In this document: one piece after another, positions 26,431-34,450 of the stretch
Layout of the letters: each line of letters starts with the position of its first letter
Position numbering within the stretch: position 1 is the stretch's first letter
DNA from: Lachnotalea sp. AF33-28
Lineage (GTDB): Bacteria; Bacillota; Clostridia; Lachnospirales; Lachnospiraceae
Direction: 5' to 3'
Assembly: GCF_003477885.1 (NCBI RefSeq)
Contig: NZ_QUEE01000015.1
Coordinates: 62,001 to 126,000 of the forward strand
DNA: 64,000 nt
Position numbers and translations under genes: made by a program
Notes under the pieces: generated by a model
What the model saw: the letters and a program-made list of their open reading frames with translations, nothing else
What the model was told of the DNA's origin: nothing
The model's database searches: none

Positions 26431-26739
26431 TCAATTGGCCCGGACAGCTGCCCTTTTTTTCGCGTCCCGGACGGCAGCTGCCTCCGCCCGCAGGGACTGC
26501 GCGGACATCAGCAGTTCTGCGCTGCAGTGCATGATCTCTTGTGATAATTCATTTGCGCGCCTTAGGTATTGCTGTGCGCTTTCCCCGCGCCAGGCGCAGC
26601 GAATGTCGGACAACGCACTCTCATACTCCTCTCCGGACAGCCTGCGCAGTCCGGCAGCAAGGGATTCCAGTTCTTCCGCTCTCATGGCCGCTCTTTGGTA
26701 CTCTCTGTCAATCTCTTCTCCCGTCATTGGAACTGCCAT
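26431..26739 (-). CDS. WXG100-like small helical protein (1)
   Basis: A 102-residue helical protein with a central WRGES, in the position of the W-x-G turn that joins the two helices of WXG100 proteins. It is rich in Ala, Glu and Arg with no signal peptide. It is the last gene of a five-gene cassette with two other WXG100-like proteins. ATG 26739 is almost adjacent to GGCGGAG, so ATG 26727 (fifth residue) is an alternative. No YxxxD/E tail is seen. Confidence 0.65.
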   Translation of the reverse strand: MAVPMTGEEIDREYQRAAMRAEELESLAAGLRRLSGEEYESALSDIRCAWRGESAQQYLRRANELSQEIMHCSAELLMSAQSLRAEAAAVRDAKKRAAVRAN

Positions 26740-26823
26740 CTCCGCCCATCCTTTCGGCTTATTTCTCTGATCCCGCTTATTATTTGTTTTTTTGTTGATT
26801 TCTTTGTTTCCTTATTTATTTTC

Positions 26824-27153
26824 TCAATCCGCAGTTCGTATCTTAACGGCGCCAAGCGCTGATGCCAGCTCTGCCAGTTCTTTCTCCCTCTGCTCATACA
26901 TCTGTGCCATGTTGCGAAGCAGGCGCGCATATTCCTGAAATTTATATGCCTGGGCACGCAGCGCGCATTCATCTTTCAAGTATTTCTTTCGATAGCCTTC
27001 GCCAGCCGCACCGGTCCAGTAGTTTTCCGATCTTTTTACACAGCTTCCCAGCTTAAGCAGTTCCATGCGGATCTGCACGGCTGCGCGTTCCATCTTCCAC
27101 GCAGCGTCATTCAGTTCAGACAGGTTGACACGGATACGTTCACCGCCGTACAT
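26824..27153 (-). CDS. WXG100-like small helical protein (2)
   Basis: A 109-residue protein with the W-x-G turn in YWTGAAGEGYRKKY near residue 46, and a C-terminal helix containing YEQRE, which fits the type VII export motif YxxxD/E. AGAGGG precedes the ATG. This is the most canonical WXG100 protein of the three. It probably pairs with a larger effector before export. Confidence 0.78.
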   Translation of the reverse strand: MYGGERIRVNLSELNDAAWKMERAAVQIRMELLKLGSCVKRSENYWTGAAGEGYRKKYLKDECALRAQAYKFQEYARLLRNMAQMYEQREKELAELASALGAVKIRTAD

Positions 27154-27181
27154 AAAGCCCTCTTTTCATGCCGCCTCCGCC

Positions 27182-27475
27182 TTACATCTGCACTCCGGCG
27201 AGAATAACCTGATCGCAGTACCGATAACTCTCACCGCACCTCTGCAGATATTCCCCCAGATCCTCAACATAACCGCACAGCTGGATAAGGCGGTCACAGT
27301 CCGTCATATAAAAGCTCTGAAAGAGCCGGTTAGCCGGGCCTTCCCAAAGCTTGGCCAGCTGTTCCATCTGCACAAGAAGCGTCTCTGACTCCCTTTTTAT
27401 TCGGTAGAACGCCTCATAAACTGTTTCGCAGCCATCATATAGTTCATCTGTCTCACACTCCAGAATATCAGTCAT
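27182..27475 (-). CDS. WXG100-like small helical protein (3)
   Basis: A 97-residue protein with the turn LWEGPANRLF near residue 44 and a C-terminal YRYCD that fits YxxxD. It is cysteine-rich for the family (several Cys). Its ribosome site lies within the last glycine codons of the lipoprotein gene, which it overlaps by 8 bases, so the two are translationally coupled. Confidence 0.72.
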   Translation of the reverse strand: MTDILECETDELYDGCETVYEAFYRIKRESETLLVQMEQLAKLWEGPANRLFQSFYMTDCDRLIQLCGYVEDLGEYLQRCGESYRYCDQVILAGVQM

Positions 27476-28160
27476 GTCCTCCTCCTTTTTTCATCAGCCC
27501 GATGGAGTTCAGGCGTTTCATGAGTGTCCCGGCTTCCATACGGATATCCGAATAATTGCCAATTCCCGCATAGACGACCCGGCAAAGCTCACCGTTACTG
27601 TTCCGGCAGCAAGTTGAAAATCCGATCATCACCCTCTCTCCTTCCGTAAGATAAAGTCCGGTTTCCAGTTTCTGCAATTTTTCCATTCCAGGAACGTTTA
27701 CCGCCTCCTCCCGCATACTTCTCTCATCTGCATCCGTCTTTTCAGCCGCCGCTCCCTCCTGCTGCCTGCATACGGACAGAAACCGAGTGGGGCTTTCTGC
27801 GATAAACGCTTCGGCACTGTCCGATATGACAGTATCCAAAGACGCGAGCAGATTATCCTCCCCGGCCAGCGTCAGCTGCACTCCCACTTCCGCATCATAG
27901 AATACGGCGCTGCGCATGCCTGCCCGGCCGTCCAGCAGCCCGGGCGCATCCAGCTCATCCGGCCCCAGCCACGCCTTCTCCCCGTCCCACATGACGCTTC
28001 TTCCGTCACCTTCCGCATCTTCGTGAATCAATTCCAGCACGGTCCTGTCCCGGTTCCAGCCGCAGCCTCCCAGTGCTGCAGCAAGCAGCGCTGCGCCGCC
28101 AAAGGCCAGCAGCCTCTTTCTAACCGCTTTCATCCATAACATCCTCTGTTCCATGATCAT
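27468..28160 (-). CDS. Predicted lipoprotein of the WXG100 cassette
   Basis: A 230-residue protein with a basic N-terminus, a hydrophobic stretch (LLAFGGAALLAAALGGC) and a lipobox LGGC, so it is a predicted outer-leaflet lipoprotein. The rest is acidic and matches no domain I know. ATG 28160 follows GAGGAGG by 8 bases. It lies between the zincin-type effector and the WXG100 genes, the place where an immunity protein against an extracytoplasmic toxin would be expected (inference). Confidence 0.7.
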   Translation of the reverse strand: MIMEQRMLWMKAVRKRLLAFGGAALLAAALGGCGWNRDRTVLELIHEDAEGDGRSVMWDGEKAWLGPDELDAPGLLDGRAGMRSAVFYDAEVGVQLTLAGEDNLLASLDTVISDSAEAFIAESPTRFLSVCRQQEGAAAEKTDADERSMREEAVNVPGMEKLQKLETGLYLTEGERVMIGFSTCCRNSNGELCRVVYAGIGNYSDIRMEAGTLMKRLNSIGLMKKGGGHD

Positions 28161-28223
28161 TCCTGATTCCTCCTCATTCTCGTTTCGTCGGCCGATCTGC
28201 TGCCGTCCCTGCTGCACCGCAGC

Positions 28224-29207
28224 TCATTGTGAAAGCTCCCCGGCTGTCTTCAAAAATTCTTCATATGCCCGCGGAAATACCTCTCGGATATACTGCACCT
28301 TCATGGCATCCGCTCCCATCGAAGCTTCAAAAAATTCCGCAAAGGCTTCCTTCTCCAGCGCTTTGTAATTGTTCCAGTACCGGTCATCCCAATGCCCCCA
28401 TGCGCCGATACATTCATTGCCCGTCAACCCTCCGATCAGATCAGAGACAGCGGCTTTGCGGTCCCGGTCCACCATAAGCGCGCCGCTGATATAGGCATAC
28501 GCCTCATCACGCCCTGAAAATCCATATTCCTCCGTCACCCGGCTGACATAGGCGTCAAAGTCCGACCGTAACAGCCTGCCGAATTCCCCCCGGCTCGAGG
28601 AATAACCAAACAGCCTGGACCGGTCGTCAATCAGATGACCCACCTCATGGTAGTACACCGATCCCGGTCCGTCGGCGCTCACCAGGTCATTTTCCCAGCT
28701 GTACTTTACATGGTTGCATACGCCGTTGTAATAGGCGGTGTCTTTTAAAGAGCAATCCGCTATGTCGATTTCATCTCTATACTTGTCATAGAGTGCGCGA
28801 GCCTCGGGCACAGCGTTTTCATAACGAGTATCAAGGACCTGCAGATAGTCTTCCGACATAGGAGCCGCAATCCGTCCGGGCACCGCCTCCCCGCAGGCTT
28901 TGCCAGCCGCTATGAGACCGGGTCCGAAATCCTGCAGGGCCGAAAGATTCCTCTGTTCCGCGCGCCCATACTCCTCCCTCGCTCCATTTAAAACCGCAGT
29001 CATCCGCTGAAGCTTCATGCAGACTCCGTGAAGTCCCGCTGCGGCCGATACAACCCTGCTGCCGGCACCGGCGCCGGCAGAGCCTTCCCGCCTAAGCTCC
29101 TCACCGATCCGCTGCATCTCCTGTGCTGCGGCAGCCAGCCTTCGCTCCAGACGGCACAGCTCTTCCTCACAGGAGCAGAGAACGGCCGCATCCATTTTAA
29201 GCAGCAT
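28224..29207 (-). CDS. Putative type VII effector: helical N-domain plus zincin-type metalloprotease domain
   Basis: A 327-residue protein. Residues 1-90 are helical, like a WXG100 or LXG targeting domain, ending with EEYGRAEQR (YxxxE at 80-84); no W-x-G is present. Residues 150-320 form a predicted zinc protease: YYHEVGHLID holds HExxH at 187-191, and EAFAEFFEAS near 287-295 supplies a downstream Glu, as in lethal factor/PPEP-type and related toxin zincins. There is no signal peptide. ATG 29207 has AGGTGGG; the frame stays open upstream to 29411 but without a ribosome site. It is the first gene of the cassette. Confidence 0.72.
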   Translation of the reverse strand: MLLKMDAAVLCSCEEELCRLERRLAAAAQEMQRIGEELRREGSAGAGAGSRVVSAAAGLHGVCMKLQRMTAVLNGAREEYGRAEQRNLSALQDFGPGLIAAGKACGEAVPGRIAAPMSEDYLQVLDTRYENAVPEARALYDKYRDEIDIADCSLKDTAYYNGVCNHVKYSWENDLVSADGPGSVYYHEVGHLIDDRSRLFGYSSSRGEFGRLLRSDFDAYVSRVTEEYGFSGRDEAYAYISGALMVDRDRKAAVSDLIGGLTGNECIGAWGHWDDRYWNNYKALEKEAFAEFFEASMGADAMKVQYIREVFPRAYEEFLKTAGELSQ

Positions 29208-29430
29208 AGTACATCCCACCTGTCCTATTATCAGTATCGGCCGCAATATGGCACAGCACCTGTAAAATTCGGCCTGCTCCTCCTGCAGCGTAAGATTTTG
29301 CTCTGCTTTTGTACGGCCGGCGCAATAAATCGTGCGGACCTGTTGAAATGTTTTCTTCATATACATAAAAAGGGGAAATAAGGCCGATCGGCCAAACCAG
29401 ATACTGCTCATTTGATGTTTGTTTCAATGA

Positions 29431-29459
29431 ATTATAGCACATGAGATGCCATATGAAAA
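29431..29459 (-). promoter_or_regulatory. Promoter of the WXG100/zincin cassette
   Basis: On the minus strand, TTTTCA (29459-29454) and TATAAT (29436-29431) are spaced by 17 bases. The leader before ATG 29207 would be about 220 bases long. Confidence 0.55.
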
Positions 29460-29482
29460 CGGCAAAAAGCGGACATTATGTC

Positions 29483-29713
29483 ACAGTTTGTTACTACAGT
29501 AACTTTCACAGTTGCCGTAAACATCCCGCGCATAGCGGGGCAGGGTCCGGTCCTCATAGGGACGCGCTCTCGCTCCGTGAAGCGCGCAGCGGTTCTAACG
29601 CTGCAAACTACGCAGCGAAAGAACTGGCGGGCTTCGAGGTATCCCTATGAGGACCGGACCCTGCCCCGCTATGCGCTGCGTTATCGGCAGCCGTGAGCAG
29701 TAAGTTACTCTGC
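29483..29713. repeat. Long inverted-repeat element, full copy
   Basis: The perfect inner arms are 29529-29562 and 29642-29675 (34 bases each). The outer arms continue imperfectly to about 29483 and 29713 (AGTAACTT / AAGTTACT with TTGCCG / CGGCAG). The 79-base centre has its own small hairpins (GCAGCG/CGCTGC). No protein is encoded. The first 72 bases of the window are a diverged half copy. It occupies most of the 594-base gap 29208-29801. Confidence 0.8.
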
Positions 29714-29724
29714 ACATGACATTC

Positions 29725-29789
29725 AAAAAAAGCCGCCCGGCCCACCGGTATAGAAGTTCTTGCTTCACTCCGGCAGCCGAACGGCTTTT
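29725..29789 (-). terminator. Terminator of the GH112/GH105 operon
   Basis: On the minus strand, an AAAGCCG...CCGG arm (29789-29770) pairs with CCGG...CGGCTTT (29748-29729), followed by seven T. It begins shortly after the GH112 stop. Confidence 0.8.
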
Positions 29790-29801
29790 AACTTTTCTAT
29801 T

Positions 29802-31967
29802 TTACAGTTTCAAAATCAGCGTATCATATGGCTCTATGGTTTTTTCCACCCGCTGGCCTTCCACGGTCACCGCCGTCTTCTGCTGTTTATCGCTGTTGTT
29901 CATCATAACCAGCGTCTTTCCTGCAGGATAGTAAGCGCATTCCGTATACGCATTGTCCGTCAGGCATTCCTGCTTAAGATCCTCTCCGGCTCCGTACAGG
30001 ATCAGATTCATCAGCATCCTCGTATTTTCCAGCGTATTCTGATAGGAAGCCAGATAGATGCCGGCGCCCTTTCCGAAACGGTTGGCTGTGATCACCGGCA
30101 GGCCTTCCGATTCCATCAAAACCTGCGCATTGCCATCCGTAAGGTAGATATGATCCTTGCCCTCTACCCCTGCGCCATCCGGCAGCAGACCGTCTACGGT
30201 TTCCACATCAAACGCCCATCTGCCATGGTTCACACGGTCTCCCAGATCCTCATCCACGCCCAGCACATGCGCCATGCGGAATGTGGTATCGCAGCCTTCC
30301 ACCGCAGACGGTTCGCCAACGCCCAGGAACAGGCCGCCGTTATATACCCATTCGGTCAGCAGGTCTACCAGCCCCGTATCCTTCCATACATCGCCGCCGC
30401 TCCAGGCACTGCCCATCCTGCCGGCATTGATCACCACGTCAAACTCCGCCAGGCGTCCGTTCTTCACATCCTCAAAGTTGATAAAGGAAACATTCACCGG
30501 CAGTCCGGAAAGGCTCTCGTTGATATGGATCAAATCATGCATATAAGTCTCATGGAAATGGCCGGAAAGCGTCCACGGGCGCAGACCGCCCCAATAGTGG
30601 AGCACTGCAACCCTGGGCTTAACACTCACGGGATTTCCCTGCTTATGCAGCTCTTTTATCCTGCGGAACTCATCGGACACCTTCTCAATATAATCGCAGA
30701 AATCCGGAAAGCCCTCCACCAGATGCAGGTAGCCGCCCAGACCGATCCTGTCGATGGGCGCCCTCAATAATGCGCGGCGCACGCTGTTCCAGTATTTTTT
30801 CGCCTCCAGCGTAGGGTCGCCGCCTTCCATGAAGGTGGGACTACCGCCCAGGCCTACCGGGAACAGATACGGATGCAGGCGCAGCTCATGGGTCTTTACC
30901 TTCACTCCCGCGCACAGCCTGGCCTCATATCCTGAGAACACGCATTTGATCAGTCCGTCAAATCCAAATTCTGCAAATCTTTCATGATAGGGCTCCACGC
31001 CGACCCAGCTGTCATCGTAGAACACATAAGCCTGTTTGCCGTATCTGTGCACGATATCCACCAGCTTGCTGCCAAAGCCCACCACAAATTCATTCACGAA
31101 CTCCATCCAGTCCCTCTTGTGGCCGTCCGCCGGCATGTGGGTTACGTGGTACTTGCCCTTGTTTACAAAATCTTCCGCCGTTAAGGAATATCCGTACTTA
31201 TCGGCAAAGTTGTCCAGCGCTCTGGTGCTGACGGTGAAATCATAGGAACCCCAGTCCGTAAACAGGCTGCGGTTTTTCTCGCTGTGTCCCCAGATCCATA
31301 CGAAATTATAGAACATGGAGGTAAAGCGGACTACCGTGGTCATCGGATGCTCCTTGCACCAGTTTTCCATCCACTCCAGCATGAACTGCTGTGTCTCCTC
31401 ATAAACCGGGTCGATCTGCATCAGATGTTCTTTCTGCCAGTTGTTGGTGGTATGGTTGTACATGGAAATCTCTTCCCATATGCGGTATGCCAGAAAGCTC
31501 ACCGTGTACTTATGCCATTTCACAGCGTTTGTCACTGTCACGGTCTGGCTGTCGGCACAGTAGCTCCAGGACGCGCGGTCCGCCTCTTCTCCGGTGGTCC
31601 GGTCATAGACCTGCCAGTATTTCATGGCCTCTGCCGTATCGTTTATCCGGAACTGCTCTTCAAAGAAATCGTCGAGCAGACGGAAGGAAACCTCTCCCTC
31701 CACGGCAACCTTGGGCTGCGTGATCAGAAAGGTCTGCTGCAGTTTGTCCGGGTTCTGCTTCGCCCATTCGTTGTGGTCACGGATAATGCAGATCGTAGAA
31801 TAGATGCCGTAGCCCGCATTGAGTATCTCGTCGGACAGCGCGGTGCCGTCACTGTCACGGATCACATCCGCGCCCCATTTATCCGCCAGTTCCAATGTCA
31901 GCTTCTCATATCCGGATTCTCCGGGAAGGGTAAAGCTGCCTTTTGTCTTGTTCGTTGTCTCGCTCAT
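29802..31967 (-). CDS. GH112 beta-galactoside phosphorylase (lacto-N-biose / galactosyl-rhamnose type)
   Basis: A 721-residue cytoplasmic phosphorylase of family GH112. The N-terminus GSFTLPGESGYEKLTLELADKW is typical. The catalytic TIM barrel and beta-sandwich follow, including VAVEGEVSFRLL and YGKQAYVFYDDSWVGVEP. The family splits beta-galactosides of GlcNAc, GalNAc or rhamnose with phosphate, giving galactose 1-phosphate. The neighbours (GH105, rhamnogalacturonan acetylesterase-like) point to D-galactosyl-beta-1,4-L-rhamnose phosphorylase. GGAGAG precedes the ATG. Confidence 0.9.
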   Translation of the reverse strand: MSETTNKTKGSFTLPGESGYEKLTLELADKWGADVIRDSDGTALSDEILNAGYGIYSTICIIRDHNEWAKQNPDKLQQTFLITQPKVAVEGEVSFRLLDDFFEEQFRINDTAEAMKYWQVYDRTTGEEADRASWSYCADSQTVTVTNAVKWHKYTVSFLAYRIWEEISMYNHTTNNWQKEHLMQIDPVYEETQQFMLEWMENWCKEHPMTTVVRFTSMFYNFVWIWGHSEKNRSLFTDWGSYDFTVSTRALDNFADKYGYSLTAEDFVNKGKYHVTHMPADGHKRDWMEFVNEFVVGFGSKLVDIVHRYGKQAYVFYDDSWVGVEPYHERFAEFGFDGLIKCVFSGYEARLCAGVKVKTHELRLHPYLFPVGLGGSPTFMEGGDPTLEAKKYWNSVRRALLRAPIDRIGLGGYLHLVEGFPDFCDYIEKVSDEFRRIKELHKQGNPVSVKPRVAVLHYWGGLRPWTLSGHFHETYMHDLIHINESLSGLPVNVSFINFEDVKNGRLAEFDVVINAGRMGSAWSGGDVWKDTGLVDLLTEWVYNGGLFLGVGEPSAVEGCDTTFRMAHVLGVDEDLGDRVNHGRWAFDVETVDGLLPDGAGVEGKDHIYLTDGNAQVLMESEGLPVITANRFGKGAGIYLASYQNTLENTRMLMNLILYGAGEDLKQECLTDNAYTECAYYPAGKTLVMMNNSDKQQKTAVTVEGQRVEKTIEPYDTLILKL

Positions 31968-32049
31968 ATTCTCTCTCCATTCCTGCTATATCTTAAAATT
32001 CCTGTTATTCAAACATGCTCTATGCCGCATAAACTAGCTGCCGCACAGG

Positions 32050-33066
32050 TCAAAGGAGTTCGCTAAGGAAAGCCAGCGCCAGCCCCTGTCCCCATCCCTG
32101 TGTCCAGTCTCTGGAAATATCGCGGTATCCGTCGCGGTCCTTCATCACGGCCGTTCCCCCGGAGACATTCAGCACGCGGCCGTCGGGAGAAATATTATCG
32201 AGAATACCCTTTAATGACTTCTGTGCATATTTTGTATGCAGTGGGTTGCCGTTTACCAGCATGGCAGCGGCGATGCCGCAGCTTGCGGAAACCTCCTCAT
32301 AGGATTCCTCATCATCCAGCAGTGTACGCCACAGCCCGTCCTCAGTCTGCAGCTGCTTGAGCGCAGACAGCTGATCCCGAAGCGCGCAGTCAATATCCAT
32401 AAACTGCGGGTAGAGATATGCCTGGGGCAGGCGTCTCTTCACCTGTGACATGGTATAGGCGGCCCAGGCGTTGGCCCTTCCCCAGTAAAAGCCGGACATA
32501 TGGTCCTTATTGATGTTGTTGTAGCCGTGATACCACAGGCTGGTCGCAGGGTCCTGCAGATACTTGATATGCCAGTAGTACTGATTTAAAGCGTCATCGA
32601 TGATCTCCTTATCCTGCAGCTTCACACCGACTCTAAGCAGGAAAAAAGCGGCCATGAACAGGGTATCGGCCCAGGCCTGCTCCGGAAAATCATTCTTTAC
32701 GGATACCGTATGCTGAAGCACATGATCTCCGAATCTAAGCGCGCTGTTTCTTATGTAATCCACTTTGCTCAAAGCAACATTCCAGTATTTCTCGTCGCCT
32801 GTGGCTTCGTACAAAGTGATCAGGCAGTGGCCCATGGCGCATGTATTGACAGTCCAGGCCGGCAGCCCCAGCTCCATGTACTCATCCACACGTTCCTGCA
32901 GAAGCTTTATATACTCTTCTTTTTTTGTCTTTTCGTAGGCCTCGCAGATGCCATAGTAAGCGACTCCGCACGGCCAGTCCCAAGTGAGGTCCATCGCCAT
33001 GGTTTTCTTAACAACACTGTCAATCGCATTTAAAACAGTTTCCTTATCATATTCCACTTTTATCAT
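32050..33066 (-). CDS. GH105 unsaturated rhamnogalacturonyl hydrolase
   Basis: A 338-residue (alpha/alpha)6-barrel enzyme of the YteR/YesR type that removes the 4,5-unsaturated galacturonate from lyase-generated rhamnogalacturonan disaccharides. Typical stretches are WDWPCGVAYYGICEAYE, the catalytic Asp in QAWADTLFMAAFFLLR, and YWGRANAWAAYTM. There is no signal peptide, so it works on imported oligosaccharides. ATG 33066 has AAAGGAG. A two-hairpin leader element lies directly before it. The GH112 gene follows after 82 bases. Confidence 0.9.
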   Translation of the reverse strand: MIKVEYDKETVLNAIDSVVKKTMAMDLTWDWPCGVAYYGICEAYEKTKKEEYIKLLQERVDEYMELGLPAWTVNTCAMGHCLITLYEATGDEKYWNVALSKVDYIRNSALRFGDHVLQHTVSVKNDFPEQAWADTLFMAAFFLLRVGVKLQDKEIIDDALNQYYWHIKYLQDPATSLWYHGYNNINKDHMSGFYWGRANAWAAYTMSQVKRRLPQAYLYPQFMDIDCALRDQLSALKQLQTEDGLWRTLLDDEESYEEVSASCGIAAAMLVNGNPLHTKYAQKSLKGILDNISPDGRVLNVSGGTAVMKDRDGYRDISRDWTQGWGQGLALAFLSELL

Positions 33067-33083
33067 TTCAGATCTCCTTTCAC

Positions 33084-33127
33084 TGTCACCGGCCACAGGC
33101 TGATGACCTGCGCACACTTTAAGCGGC
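33084..33127 (-). repeat. Two-hairpin leader element, copy U2 (GH105)
   Basis: The proximal hairpin TGTCACCGGCC/GGCTGATGAC (33084-33107) is followed by GCGCACAC and a diverged second arm. It lies immediately upstream of the GH105 ribosome site. Confidence 0.55.
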
Positions 33128-33341
33128 GTTTTATTAAGCTCTCATTGATATCATTTTATATAATACATAGAGCAAAATCTAATCAATATTGCTTCAAAAC
33201 TGCGCAGTTTCGACCACTTATATTTACCGTTTTTATTTATTTCATGTCTGTCACCCGGGGTTTTTGCTGTTTATGTCAATAATGTGCGGTGCATTCCATA
33301 CATTTTATACAATTTTGTCTTTCTTTGCCCGCATATTTCGG

Positions 33342-33370
33342 TTGAAATTCGTCTTAACATCCAGTATAAT
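33342..33370 (+). promoter_or_regulatory. Promoter of the AraC-type regulator gene
   Basis: TTGAAA (33342-33347) and TATAAT (33365-33370) are spaced by 17 bases. They lie in the 410-base divergent region 33067-33476, whose remainder holds leader copy U2 and AT-rich sequence (TTGATT, TATATA on the minus strand) that probably serves the GH105 operon. Confidence 0.65.
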
Positions 33371-33476
33371 TCAACATAGCGGCGCCTGGGCGCGGCCGCT
33401 TTTCGCCGCCTGTAGTTCAAAGCCGGAAGCTGTGAAGATACTGTTCAGTTACGGCCGTCTATGAAGGATGTAGCTT

Positions 33477-34412
33477 ATGTCAAAGAAAAAAACCGTGATC
33501 GAATACCGGCAGTACGATTTGTCGCCGGATTTTCCGGTCCTGCTGCTCACCGGCAGCCGCTGGCGCATCTCCGATAAAGTGAGCGAGCATCTGCACTTTC
33601 ACAACTGCCTGGAGATAGGGATCTGCCATGCGGACAGCGGGACGATGATATTTGAGGGAGTCTCCATGCCGTTTGGCGCCGGAGACGTTACCTGTGTCCC
33701 AAGGCATGTGACCCATACCACTTACAGTTCCCCAGGTATGGGAAGCCTCTGGTCCTATCTGTTCATCGATCCCTGCGAGCTGTTTCAGGATATGTTCCAG
33801 GATTCGGCCTCGGAGCTGGATATTCCGTTTTCCTCCCCGCATAACTTCTGTCATATCATGAGCCAGGCGGATTATCCGCAGATTTATTTTCTGGCCACTT
33901 CCGTAGAGCGTGAAATGAAGTGCCGCAAGGCCAACTACCAGACCTGCGTGAAGGGACTTTTGATGGCGCTGTGCATCGAACTTAGGAGGATCCAGAAGCA
34001 GGAGCAGGACGCGGCCGATCTGGCCCTGACCCCCTCCGGACGGCTGATGATCTCCCCCGCCCTGGACTACATACACCAGAATTATATGCAGCAGTTCTCC
34101 ATTGAGGAGCTTGCCGACCTGTGCCATATCAGCGTCACCCATTTCCGGCGCATGTTCCACGACATTATGGGCACATCGCCTCTGGACTTCATCAACAGCA
34201 CCCGGATCGAAAAAGCCTGTACGCTGTTAAAGAGCACTGAAAAATCCATCCTATCCATATCGGAGCAGGTGGGCTATCATTCCATATCCAGCTTTAACCG
34301 CTACTTCATCAAGGTGATGGGGGTATCCCCCCGGGCATACCGCAACAGCGGGCCCGCCTCCGCAGACGGCACCACACGGCAGGCCATACTGGAGTACAGC
34401 GGCTGGAAGTGA
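33477..34412 (+). CDS. AraC-family transcriptional regulator
   Basis: A 311-residue regulator with an N-terminal cupin-like sensor (HLHFHNCLEIGICHADSG) and a C-terminal double helix-turn-helix of about 100 residues (SIEELADLCHISVTHFRRMF and ILSISEQVGYHSISSFNRYF, then GVSPRAYR). It is divergent from GH105/GH112 and precedes the acetylesterase, so it probably activates this pectin locus in response to a rhamnose- or galacturonate-containing sugar. Confidence 0.9.
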   Translation: MSKKKTVIEYRQYDLSPDFPVLLLTGSRWRISDKVSEHLHFHNCLEIGICHADSGTMIFEGVSMPFGAGDVTCVPRHVTHTTYSSPGMGSLWSYLFIDPCELFQDMFQDSASELDIPFSSPHNFCHIMSQADYPQIYFLATSVEREMKCRKANYQTCVKGLLMALCIELRRIQKQEQDAADLALTPSGRLMISPALDYIHQNYMQQFSIEELADLCHISVTHFRRMFHDIMGTSPLDFINSTRIEKACTLLKSTEKSILSISEQVGYHSISSFNRYFIKVMGVSPRAYRNSGPASADGTTRQAILEYSGWK

Positions 34413-34450
34413 TTCAAAAGGAAAAAACACAAAATCAGAAAGGATCTGTC

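Noticed and set aside
29207..29411. N-terminal extension of the zincin-type protein to ATG 29411
   Set aside because: The frame is open, but no ribosome site precedes 29411 and the extension has no signal peptide or domain; 29207 has AGGTGGG. Kept only as a possibility.
29760..30770. 336-residue plus-strand frame opposite the GH112 gene
   Set aside because: Long but antisense to a strongly supported enzyme, with histidine/glutamine-rich composition typical of antisense frames.
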